Assembly: GCA_002261155.1 (NCBI GenBank)
Contig: NKXN01000075.1
Location: forward strand, 1 to 32,086
Length of the DNA stretch: 32,086 bases
Direction of reading: 5' to 3'
Source: Bacillaceae bacterium SAS-127
GTDB taxonomy: Bacteria; Bacillota; Bacilli; Bacillales; Domibacillaceae
The notes beneath the pieces were generated by a model that worked only from the letters and a program-made list of their open reading frames with translations, was not told the DNA's origin and did not search any database. Both the position numbers and the translations under genes were made by a program. Positions within the stretch are counted from its first letter, which is position 1. Each line of letters begins with the position of its first letter. Positions 7,269 through 14,418 of this stretch are shown here, piece after piece.

Positions 7269-8555
7269 TCATTTTCTCCTGTCTTGAATTTCTATTTCTT
7301 GAATAAACCAATTCTGTTCGATACGTGTATTCATAAGGACCTGTGGATAACGCCCCAAAATATTTTTAATATTGGCTAACCCAGTACCGCGGTCTTTACC
7401 TTTTGTAGAGAATGAGTCCTTGAATATATTTACTAGATCAATTGAATCGTCTTGCAGAGTATTTCGAATAATGATGACAGTTGAATCTGATTTCGTTTTA
7501 AAGAAGGCAATATTAATTTCGCCTTGGTATGTCGTTTCGTTTGCTTCAATGGCATTGTCGAGCAAAATACCCATAATTCTTGTTAAATCAATAATGTTCA
7601 TATCGATATTGTCAATGACTTCAGGTATTTCAATACTGATTTTGATACCTTGTTCATCTGCTTGGAGGGCTTTTGTAGCTAATAACCCTTTTAAGCCAAC
7701 TAGTTGTAAATGATCTAAGTTGCCCAATACTCTAGTTTTAAATAAGGTATGTGCTTCGGTTTGTAAAATATGGTGTCGAAAATATTCTTTCAAATCATCT
7801 AGATTATCCTCATCAAGGTAGCCTTTCATTGTAAGTAAAATATTTCGATAATCATGACGGAACTTTTGCATATCTCGATTAACTTGTTCAAGGGCCTCCA
7901 TATATGCCGTAAATTGCTCCATCTCTATTATACGCTGCTTAATTTGATTTTCCTTTTTTACATTATATAACAGTAAGCTAAACAAAAGAATCATTAATAG
8001 AGAATAGCCTAATTGAATCACTAAATTGATTTTTACTAGTTCCATTTCATCTTGATTAGATGGGATAAAAATATTCAAGTAAAAAACAAAAATGGTCGTG
8101 CTAACGATAATGAAAATAAGTATTTGTACAAATAATGGGATATCCAAGTGAGCCATTATTTTTTCGATACTCTTTTTGTAACCATAGACAAAAACGGTGA
8201 AAATCAAAAGAAAAAATAAAGAGTGTGAAAAAGTATATACAACGTTTTCTAAATGAAATAGATCAATATTCACAAGTTGTGCTAGATGATCGGCTAACAT
8301 AGCACCTATAAAGAGAATACATAAGTCTAGTAACACTCGATAATTGTTTGAAAATCTATAAAACAATATGGTGGTTGTTGAAAATAGTGTAAGGATGCCT
8401 AACCAATATGCTATCCATATGTATACACAAATAGTTGGTAAAACAATACCTACTATCATAAAAAATATTTTTCGGCGATCTAATTGAATGTTTAATGTAT
8501 AGGTTAGCCCAACAAATATGGCGATAAATTCGATTAAAGCAGAATAGCTATTCAT
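7269..8555 (-). CDS. AgrC-like pheromone-sensing histidine kinase
   Basis: This encodes a 428-residue kinase. The first 200 residues are a polytopic sensor of about six membrane helices, as in AgrC. A dimerisation region with phospho-acceptor His234 (KFRHDYRN) and a GHKL/HATPase_c_5 ATPase domain follow (LLDNAIEAN N-box near 335; STKGKDRGTGLANIK G-box near 390-405). AgrC proteins detect a cyclic thiolactone peptide outside the cell. The gene sits directly downstream of the agrD-like peptide gene and directly upstream of the LytTR regulator, the canonical B-D-C-A order. The ribosome site before the ATG is weak. The sensor half is the variable part of the family, so the specific ligand should match the local peptide. 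Confidence 0.9.
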   Translation of the reverse strand: MNSYSALIEFIAIFVGLTYTLNIQLDRRKIFFMIVGIVLPTICVYIWIAYWLGILTLFSTTTILFYRFSNNYRVLLDLCILFIGAMLADHLAQLVNIDLFHLENVVYTFSHSLFFLLIFTVFVYGYKKSIEKIMAHLDIPLFVQILIFIIVSTTIFVFYLNIFIPSNQDEMELVKINLVIQLGYSLLMILLFSLLLYNVKKENQIKQRIIEMEQFTAYMEALEQVNRDMQKFRHDYRNILLTMKGYLDEDNLDDLKEYFRHHILQTEAHTLFKTRVLGNLDHLQLVGLKGLLATKALQADEQGIKISIEIPEVIDNIDMNIIDLTRIMGILLDNAIEANETTYQGEINIAFFKTKSDSTVIIIRNTLQDDSIDLVNIFKDSFSTKGKDRGTGLANIKNILGRYPQVLMNTRIEQNWFIQEIEIQDRRK

Positions 8556-8578
8556 CTGTTTAATTCCAACTTTCTTTA

Positions 8579-8737
8579 TTACTCTTCATGTGTAAGAAAG
8601 GGATGATTCTTCTGAAGTTCTTCAGGTATTTCTTCTTCATGAAAGAAAAATGAACAGGCATTTATTGAAGAAACGCTTGATAATTTTGAAAGAACAAAAA
8701 CTTTTACTGATTGCAATAGCTTACTCATGGTATTCAT
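8579..8737 (-). CDS. agrD: AgrD-like cyclic-lactone autoinducer precursor (52 aa)
   Basis: This short gene is found by translating the gap upstream of the AgrC-like kinase. The 52-residue product has the three AgrD parts. There is an amphipathic N-terminal helix (about residues 1-24, MNTMSKLLQSVKVFVLSKLS). The pheromone core follows around Cys28, in NACSFFFHEEEIPEELQKN. The tail is acidic (HEEEIPEEL) and aligns with the conserved DEVEVPKEL tail of staphylococcal AgrD. By that alignment the mature peptide would end after Phe32, giving a five-residue thiolactone ring, CSFFF, with a short N-terminal extension. The gene has an AAAGGAG site ten bases before the ATG and overlaps the preceding agrB fragment by ATGA. 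The processing model is inferred from the family. Confidence 0.85.
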   Translation of the reverse strand: MNTMSKLLQSVKVFVLSKLSSVSSINACSFFFHEEEIPEELQKNHPFLTHEE

Positions 8738-8961
8738 AATGACTTCTCTCCTTTAAATTTTTGAGTAAGTAAGGATAAGCTTTGTATCGATATATCTAAT
8801 ACTATGAATTTATGGGTGTATATGGATATGGTAAGCGTAATAATACCTATAGTCAATAAGTAAACATGTGCTTGTTTTCTTAAGTACAGTCGGTGTTCTT
8901 CATTAATAATTGGCTGTTTTGGTCGTTCCAATCTACTTCCTCTCTTTGAGCAGTGTAGCAA
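8734..8961 (-). pseudogene. agrB: AgrB C-terminal fragment (peptidase part missing)
   Basis: A 75-codon frame matches only the end of AgrB: a loop PKQPIINEEHRLYLRKQ, then a hydrophobic helix and the final IQSLSLLTQKF segment. These are laid out as in the last third of AgrB proteins, which are about 190-210 residues long. The catalytic His and Cys of AgrB lie in the first half and are absent. The TTG at 8961 has no convincing ribosome site, and the sequence just upstream shows no AgrB-like frame. This looks like a gene that lost its 5' part by deletion. Its stop overlaps the agrD start (ATGA), so the original coupling survives. The identification rests on pattern and position. Confidence 0.65.
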
Positions 8962-8990
8962 GCATTCTTGAAGTTCGGTTTATAGCATCA

Positions 8991-9021
8991 TGAACGTTAA
9001 AAAAATGATTGTGAACGTCAA
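8991..9021. promoter_or_regulatory. LytTR-type operator: two direct repeats 21 bp apart
   Basis: TGAACGTTAA (8991-9000) and TGAACGTCAA (9012-9021) are direct repeats whose starts are exactly 21 bases apart, two helical turns. This is the layout of AgrA and ComE sites, and the core resembles the LytTR consensus (A-C-x-GTT-A-A). They lie between the agr-like genes (minus) and the ABC operon (plus). On the minus strand TATAAA (8984-8979) lies just downstream of the pair. A third ACGTTAA occurs at 9050-9056. Binding by the LytTR protein at 6515-7267 is inferred. Confidence 0.6.
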
Positions 9022-9052
9022 TGAATAGTGATAACTAATTTAAAAAAGGACG

Positions 9053-9081
9053 TTAACGACTGAAAAAGAGACTATTTTAAT
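9053..9081 (+). promoter_or_regulatory. Candidate promoter of the ABC operon
   Basis: TTAACG (9053-9058), 17 bases, then TTTAAT (9076-9081): four and five matches to the sigma-A hexamers. It partly overlaps the third LytTR-like half-site at 9050-9056 and leaves a leader of about 80 bases. Confidence 0.35.
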
Positions 9082-9168
9082 ACGAAAAAAGTTTTTTAGT
9101 AAATATATATTAAGATAAAGAAGAGATCGGGTTTTATAAATGCGTGGATAAGTATGGGGGATGGAGTT

Positions 9169-10092
9169 ATGAATTCAGATGAAATACTGGTAGTAAAAGA
9201 TTTAGTTAAAGAAATTGACGGTAGAAAAATTATACAAGATCTTTCATTTTCAGTGAAGAAGGGGCAGATTTTTGGATTTTTAGGTCCCAATGGTTCAGGA
9301 AAAACTACGACTATTCGAATGATGACAGGCATGATTCAGCCGACAATGGGGTCGGTACAAATCATGGGATATGATGTTCAAAAAGAATTTAGTCAAGCTA
9401 TGCAAAACTTAGGGGCAATTGTTGAACATCCTTCTTTATTTAATTACATGACTGGGTGGCAAAACCTTATTCAAAGTGTAAGGTTGTTAGACACTCCCCC
9501 GGATATGGAATACATAAAATGGTGCGTTGAAACCGTAGAATTGACGGATAGAATACACGATAAAGTTAAAAACTATTCATTGGGAATGAAGCAAAGGTTG
9601 GCGATTGCTCAATCTTTAATATCTTCTCCCAAAATATTAATTCTTGATGAACCTACGAACGGAATGGACCCATCTGGAATAAAAGATATGCGAATATTAA
9701 TCAAGAATCTGGCCTATGAGCATCAAATCACTATTTTTTTATCTTCCCATCTATTGAGTGAAATAGAGAATTTATGTGACCACGTCCTTATTATTAACAA
9801 AGGTAAACAAGTGGTTTCAGGGCTGGTGGATGAATTAATACAACAGAATCATTCCGAATTTAAGTTAACGCTAGATAAAGAGAATGTAAATATGGCATAT
9901 GATTTAATTAAAAGTAAAAATATCACTGTCTCTCCATATGAGGATTATTTGATTGTTCAAGGTAGAATAGAAGAGATCCCACATTTAATAAATGAACTTT
10001 ACAAAAATGGTGTAGGGGTCTATTTAATAAACCAAAAAGAATCTTCTTTAGAGGATTATTTTATTTCTGTAACTCAGGAGGCTAATAAATGA
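9169..10092 (+). CDS. ABC transporter ATP-binding protein (BcrA/lantibiotic-immunity type)
   Basis: This encodes a 307-residue ATPase with Walker A GPNGSGKT (39-46), signature YSLGMKQR (136-143), Walker B ILILDEPTNG (156-165) and a switch His in SSHLLSEIE. The C-terminal 90 residues are the extra domain usual in BcrA/NatA-type exporters. The start is set at ATG 9169, with GGGGGA eight bases upstream, rather than the in-frame ATG at 9154, which lacks a good site. The gene overlaps the permease gene by ATGA. Its family pumps peptide antibiotics or other hydrophobic molecules out of the membrane. It is divergent from the agr-like locus across the direct repeats, so cell-density control is plausible. 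Base composition is AT-richer than the neighbouring phenol genes. Confidence 0.92.
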   Translation: MNSDEILVVKDLVKEIDGRKIIQDLSFSVKKGQIFGFLGPNGSGKTTTIRMMTGMIQPTMGSVQIMGYDVQKEFSQAMQNLGAIVEHPSLFNYMTGWQNLIQSVRLLDTPPDMEYIKWCVETVELTDRIHDKVKNYSLGMKQRLAIAQSLISSPKILILDEPTNGMDPSGIKDMRILIKNLAYEHQITIFLSSHLLSEIENLCDHVLIINKGKQVVSGLVDELIQQNHSEFKLTLDKENVNMAYDLIKSKNITVSPYEDYLIVQGRIEEIPHLINELYKNGVGVYLINQKESSLEDYFISVTQEANK

Positions 10093-11039
10093 TCATTGGC
10101 GCAATAAAAAATGAATTAGAAAAACTATATTGGAAAAAGCGTATTCATGCAATTATAGGGATTATTTTATTTTTTTCTGCACTAATGATTACGATCAATT
10201 TTTTTGACAAAGATACTGGAAGTAGTGTGGATTGGAAGGAATCCACCAAAGAAGGCATAGTAAATATTGAAAATCACCTAAGTACGATTGAAAACAAGAA
10301 CTCACAAGAATATGTTGAACTTTTAAATCAAAAAGACAAGCTTACATTTCATTTGGAAAATAACATTAATCCCGAACATCAGGGTGCATCAGGAATGACG
10401 ATCTCTAGTGTAGAAGGTATATTCATTAAACTGATACTTCCTTTATTAATTGCTATTATCACAGCGGATATAGTATCTGGAGAGACTTCAAATGGAACTA
10501 TGAAATCTATGTTGGTAAGACCAATAGGCAGGAAAGGTATCTTAGTTGCTAAGTATAGCGCAGCCTTAATTGTGTCGATAGGGGCTATGTTATTATCGGA
10601 TTTATTAACATATTTTACATCAATCCCTTTTTATGGTTTGGGGAGTTGGAACGATTTAATAGTAGTAGGGGGCGAGAACTTCAAAGCTATTCCACTTTGG
10701 GAGTATATGATGTATGGACTTGCTCTTAATATCATTACGATCATTACTTTAATTAGTGTGTTTATACTAGTATCAATTTTGTTTGAATCAGTTGCAACGA
10801 CTGTAAGTTTATCAATCTCTATTATTCTTTTTGGTGGATTGCTAGCTAATTTACAAAGCCAACTAGATTTCTTAAAATATTTCTTTGTATTAAACTTAGA
10901 CCTTGCTTCGCATATTACAGGAGAATTTTCTGCTCAAAATACTTCATTGTCATTATCTTTAATAGTTATGGTCATGACTGCGTTCATCGTTTCATGTTTG
11001 ACTTTTGCAAGGTTTACTAAAAAAGATATGCTTATTTAA
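10089..11039 (+). CDS. ABC-2 type permease
   Basis: This encodes a 316-residue membrane protein. One helix (about 20-37) is followed by a hydrophilic extracytoplasmic loop of about 70 residues with a heptad-like stretch (NIENHLSTIENKNSQEYVELL broken into charged repeats). Five further helices run between about 115 and 305. The block ADIVSGETSNGTMKSMLVRP (near 132-151) is the signature of ABC-2/BcrB-type permeases. It starts four bases inside the ATPase gene, so the two are translationally coupled and form one exporter. The substrate is unknown. No precursor peptide with a classical leader was found beside it. Confidence 0.9.
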   Translation: MIIGAIKNELEKLYWKKRIHAIIGIILFFSALMITINFFDKDTGSSVDWKESTKEGIVNIENHLSTIENKNSQEYVELLNQKDKLTFHLENNINPEHQGASGMTISSVEGIFIKLILPLLIAIITADIVSGETSNGTMKSMLVRPIGRKGILVAKYSAALIVSIGAMLLSDLLTYFTSIPFYGLGSWNDLIVVGGENFKAIPLWEYMMYGLALNIITIITLISVFILVSILFESVATTVSLSISIILFGGLLANLQSQLDFLKYFFVLNLDLASHITGEFSAQNTSLSLSLIVMVMTAFIVSCLTFARFTKKDMLI

Positions 11040-11092
11040 GTTTTTGGCAGTATTAAGTATTGTTTATATGATGCCCAGAAAAGGTGAGAGTT

Positions 11093-11143
11093 ATGAATAG
11101 TTTGGCGGGACTAAATGAAAAGGGCCTTAAAATGGAGGAATAA
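11093..11143 (+). CDS. Possible 16-residue leader peptide or micro-ORF
   Basis: A 17-codon frame starting ATG AAT AGT and ending TAA at 11141-11143 has AAAAGGTGAG upstream and ends four bases before the next start. The peptide reads MNSLAGLNEKGLKMEE. Its last codons contain the GGAGG that serves the following gene, which would couple their translation. It has no recognised family. It might be a translated leader, a small secreted signal remnant or chance. Confidence 0.25.
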   Translation: MNSLAGLNEKGLKMEE

Positions 11144-11146
11144 CAT

Positions 11147-11350
11147 ATGTATAAACAAAGTGCAAAAAATAGGAAAGTAGTAAAGAAAATTACTGGATTT
11201 GGTTTATTATATGGGATCTTTTCTTTCTTATACTCTTTGATCAATGGCGCATATATAAATATCGATGCCGTTATTTTGATAATATGTATGCTCATTTTGT
11301 TTGTGGACTGTCACTTAATTGATAATAAAAAAAAAGAGAAACTTACATAA
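11147..11350 (+). CDS. Small membrane protein, unknown (67 aa)
   Basis: This encodes a 67-residue, strongly basic protein with two hydrophobic helices (about 17-35 and 38-55) and a lysine-rich cytoplasmic tail (DNKKKEKLT). GGAGG lies eight bases before the ATG. Its stop codon overlaps the next ATG (TAATG). No family was recognised. Its position behind a two-gene exporter, with a second small membrane protein after it, suggests an accessory or immunity function, but that is only context. Confidence 0.65.
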   Translation: MYKQSAKNRKVVKKITGFGLLYGIFSFLYSLINGAYINIDAVILIICMLILFVDCHLIDNKKKEKLT

Positions 11351-11697
11351 TGAAATATAAAATTGGAAAATATGTATTCCTAATTGCTTCACCCATATGT
11401 TTTTATCTTTTTGTCAAAGAAAGTTTCCCATATAACTATTTTTATTTGCTTTTGACGATATGGTTCCTTTATATGTTCATCAATGAACAAGCTGAGCTAG
11501 AAAGGGTAGCTGCTAAAACAGAAAACTTAGCATTAGTATTACTAAATATAGTTGTTGGGGTTGTTCCTATAATAAGCTCGGCTCTAGTCTTCTTTTTTCA
11601 TGAGAAGAGTGTTACTTGGCTGTTTATTTTCATGGTTATGATCTTTATCAATTTACTCATTAAAATTTTGCTCCAAAGAGAAAATAGAACAAGTTGA
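11350..11697 (+). CDS. Membrane protein, unknown (115 aa)
   Basis: This encodes a 115-residue protein with about four hydrophobic helices (roughly 7-22, 28-43, 61-83 and 88-108) and a short acidic cytoplasmic loop NEQAELERVA in the middle. The ATG shares one base with the preceding stop codon, so it is coupled to the 67-residue protein. It is the last gene of the ABC operon before a strong terminator. No recognised domain is present. Like its neighbour it is AT-rich and resembles the orphan small membrane proteins that accompany bacteriocin-immunity exporters. Confidence 0.7.
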   Translation: MKYKIGKYVFLIASPICFYLFVKESFPYNYFYLLLTIWFLYMFINEQAELERVAAKTENLALVLLNIVVGVVPIISSALVFFFHEKSVTWLFIFMVMIFINLLIKILLQRENRTS

Positions 11698-11761
11698 TTC
11701 GGCTCTAAGTGTCTTATCTATTTCTATATCCTCAGTTGCTTTCATGATTCTTCTTAAAAGC

Positions 11762-11797
11762 AAGGAGTCGGAAAATGATCCATTTCCGACTCCTTTT
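11762..11797. terminator. Bidirectional terminator
   Basis: AAGGAGTCGGAAA (11762-11774) pairs perfectly with TTTCCGACTCCTT (11783-11795), a 13-bp stem with TTTT after it. It lies between convergent genes, the ABC operon and the MMPL gene. Confidence 0.88.
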
Positions 11798-11801
11798 CAT
11801 C

Positions 11802-13949
11802 TTATAAGCTTTTCTCTTTTCTTTTCCCACCAAACGGATACCACCAGTTCCAATCACCTAATAGTTTCATTAAGCTTGGTACGAGCAGTAAGCGTATAAT
11901 CGTGGCGTCAATGGCAATCGCAATCGCAATACCGATCCCGATTTGTTTGACAGGGGTAACGCCGGTGAAAGCAAAGGCGCCGGTGATGACGATCATGATC
12001 AGTGCCGCGGCAGTAATGACTTTACTTGTGTTCGCCAGCCCTTCTACAGTCGCTGCGGTATTGTCCCCTGTTTTTAAGTAAAATTCGCGAATGCGTGAAA
12101 TTAAAAATACTTCGTAATCCATGCTTAAGCCGAACACGAGGCTGAATACAAGCACAGGTAAAATTAAGGAAATATCCATTTCCGGCAATCCGAAGTGTCC
12201 GCCTTGGAAGATCCAGACGAGAATGCCGAATGTCGACGTTAAACCAACGACATTCATCATAATCGCTTTAAGCGGAATGATGATTGAGCGGAACGCTAGC
12301 ATCAAAATGATAAAGGTTGAGATTAAAATGATCGCGACGGCGAGTCCGATTTTATCGTAAATCTCATCGTAAATTTCTTGATTAAACTTTGGTTGACCGC
12401 CAAATTGGATGTCAACTGGCCACTCTTTTTCACTCCAAGTGCGAGCGAGTGATTGAGCTTTCTTTGAACTTCCCTCTACATTTAGATGAACAGGGATTAG
12501 TAATTTTTCTCCTTGCACAAATGGTTCAACCGCTGGTTCGAGCTGTTGGCGCATTTGTGGTTGTTCAAGGGCAGCTGCTAGTTGTGCAGGATCATCGATT
12601 TGGCTTGCTGCAAACAACGTATCGATGCCAGTCACTTCTTTTTCTTTGCTGAACGTGTCTTGCAGTTTTTTTATTTGTTCCAATCCTGCTTCATTTAGCC
12701 AACCGTCTGGGCGCTCCGCAATGGCATAAATCGTACTTTTGTTTTCTTGCATAAATGTCTCTTCAATTTTCTCGTAAGCGATGCGCGATTCGAAATGCTT
12801 TGGCAATGAATCGGTCGTCGGGATCGCTAAGCGCATATGTTGGACGGGAAGGATGCCAATTATTAAAATTGCCATTGCGACCAGTGTAATGAAAACGGGG
12901 CGCTTCATGACAGCTCCGGCAAATATCCGCCAACGGGCACGGCTATCACGATCTGTGCGAACGATGCGCCACTTATGAATCCGGTCGCCAAGCACATACA
13001 GCATCGCTGGCAACAGTGTTAATGATCCGAGCACCGCAATCGCAATGACGACCATGCCGCCGATGGCAACATTTTTGAAAATATCTATTTCAATCACAAG
13101 CATGGAGCCAAGTCCGATAAACACACAAACGGCAGAGAAAATAATCGAGCAACCGGCTGTTTGAATCGTAGTGATAAGTGCTTCTGCTTTCGACTGTTTC
13201 TCTAGTTCTTCTTTATAACGATTAATGAATAATAGAGAAAAATCGATCGACAGTGCTAGCCCAATCATCGGAGCGATATTTAAAATAAAAATAGATAGTT
13301 TAATTTCCTGTCCAATAAATGTCAGTAAGCCGAAGCCGATAATAATCGTAATCGCCCCGACAACGAGTGGCAACATCGATGCTACGACTGTACCGAAAGC
13401 GAATAGTAAAACGAGAAGCGCTACCGGAAGCCCGATCAATTCCGCTCGTTTTAAATCATCTTGACTTACTTTGTTAATGTCCTCTGACAGAACAGGAGAG
13501 CCGGTAACAGTAACGCCGGCTTGATCATCGGCTACCTTTTTCACATCTTTAATAATGTCCGACATGTCTTCTAGCTTTTCATCATAATGGAGGACAGCAT
13601 AAGCGGTGTCCGGTTTCATGAGTGTGTCATCTGTTAACGGCGATTGAATCTTTGTTGCTGTGTTTTGCTTTTCAATGGCTGTCAATGCATCATCGATCGT
13701 TGTCCGAAAGTCTTCATTCGATTTGCTTGCTTGTTTTTCAAATAAAAGCAGTAAAGTGGACTCTGGAAAATCGAAAGTCTTATTTAATTCCTTTTGTACT
13801 TGTTCGTATTCTCCATCGGTTCGGAACCCGTCTCCTTCAAGTAAAGAAGGGAGCTGAATGGCGAAATACCCCATTGCTACGAAAAAAATGAGCCATAGCG
13901 CGAGCAGCCACTTATGAGTACGAACGATGAAAGACGCTAGGTTGTTCAT
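11802..13949 (-). CDS. MMPL-family RND transporter (YdfJ-like)
   Basis: This encodes a 715-residue protein with the two-fold MMPL layout. Helix 1 (about 14-33) and a first extracytoplasmic domain are followed by five helices (about 170-325, with LSIDFSLLFINRY at 225-240). A second soluble domain (about 370-510) and a second helix bundle (about 525-700, with the paired motif LSMDYEVFLISRIREF) complete it. The two D-(F/Y) motifs are the proton-relay positions of the family. It resembles B. subtilis YdfJ, which is controlled by a two-component system, and actinobacterial MmpL pumps. The substrate is unknown and may be lipid or antibiotic. AGGAG lies nine bases before the ATG. It is transcribed alone. 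Confidence 0.9.
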   Translation of the reverse strand: MNNLASFIVRTHKWLLALWLIFFVAMGYFAIQLPSLLEGDGFRTDGEYEQVQKELNKTFDFPESTLLLLFEKQASKSNEDFRTTIDDALTAIEKQNTATKIQSPLTDDTLMKPDTAYAVLHYDEKLEDMSDIIKDVKKVADDQAGVTVTGSPVLSEDINKVSQDDLKRAELIGLPVALLVLLFAFGTVVASMLPLVVGAITIIIGFGLLTFIGQEIKLSIFILNIAPMIGLALSIDFSLLFINRYKEELEKQSKAEALITTIQTAGCSIIFSAVCVFIGLGSMLVIEIDIFKNVAIGGMVVIAIAVLGSLTLLPAMLYVLGDRIHKWRIVRTDRDSRARWRIFAGAVMKRPVFITLVAMAILIIGILPVQHMRLAIPTTDSLPKHFESRIAYEKIEETFMQENKSTIYAIAERPDGWLNEAGLEQIKKLQDTFSKEKEVTGIDTLFAASQIDDPAQLAAALEQPQMRQQLEPAVEPFVQGEKLLIPVHLNVEGSSKKAQSLARTWSEKEWPVDIQFGGQPKFNQEIYDEIYDKIGLAVAIILISTFIILMLAFRSIIIPLKAIMMNVVGLTSTFGILVWIFQGGHFGLPEMDISLILPVLVFSLVFGLSMDYEVFLISRIREFYLKTGDNTAATVEGLANTSKVITAAALIMIVITGAFAFTGVTPVKQIGIGIAIAIAIDATIIRLLLVPSLMKLLGDWNWWYPFGGKRKEKSL

Positions 13950-14178
13950 AAATCCAAACTCCTCCGATCTATTTAGGATGTGTCATTGATGTTAAATGTT
14001 GTGGTTTCTTTTAATCATACGATAGGATGTTTATTTTGAGAAATAAAAAAATTTCATGAAGAGAAGATATTTAGGTAAGTAATTCGGTCGTTGCACTTAT
14101 CGAGCGCCATTCCGCCAAATAGCTCAGTATCAGTTCTACAAAAAAAGGACAGTCTAATCATAAAGGGGGTGAATTCCT
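13950..14178. other. Divergent intergenic region
   Basis: These 229 AT-rich bases separate the MMPL gene (minus) and the DUF1540 gene (plus). No tRNA, repeat or convincing sigma-A promoter pair was seen. The only clear signals are the ribosome sites at either edge. Confidence 0.4.
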
Positions 14179-14334
14179 TTGGCAAAAGACGTTCTTTGTG
14201 AAGTAAATAACTGTACTTTCTGGGCGCAAGGAAACAAATGTTCAGCGGAAGCTATTTATGTTGTCAGTCATAAAGGGCAACAAGCATCTGACAGCAAAGA
14301 AACCGACTGTAACACATTCGAACCCCATATATAA
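14179..14334 (+). CDS. DUF1540 domain protein (51 aa)
   Basis: This encodes a 51-residue soluble protein too short for ordinary gene calling. The four conserved cysteines of DUF1540 are present at Cys7, Cys12, Cys21 and Cys44, in CEVNNCTFWAQGNKC and TDCNTF, and probably bind a metal. The family is common in spore-forming Firmicutes, often in several copies. The start is TTG at 14179, set by AAAGGGGGTG just upstream; no ATG is available. It stands alone and is followed by a bidirectional terminator. Its function is unknown. Confidence 0.85.
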   Translation: MAKDVLCEVNNCTFWAQGNKCSAEAIYVVSHKGQQASDSKETDCNTFEPHI

Positions 14335-14370
14335 GAAGATAAGCGGAGCCGACTGTAGACATCCGCAACT

Positions 14371-14418
14371 AAACGAAAACACCAGCTACCATCACGGCAA
14401 CTGGTGTTTTCGTTTTAC
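14371..14418. terminator. Bidirectional terminator
   Basis: AAACGAAAACACCAG (14371-14385) pairs perfectly with CTGGTGTTTTCGTTT (14401-14415) around a 15-base loop. It lies between the convergent DUF1540 and kinase genes and overlaps the kinase stop codon. Confidence 0.85.
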
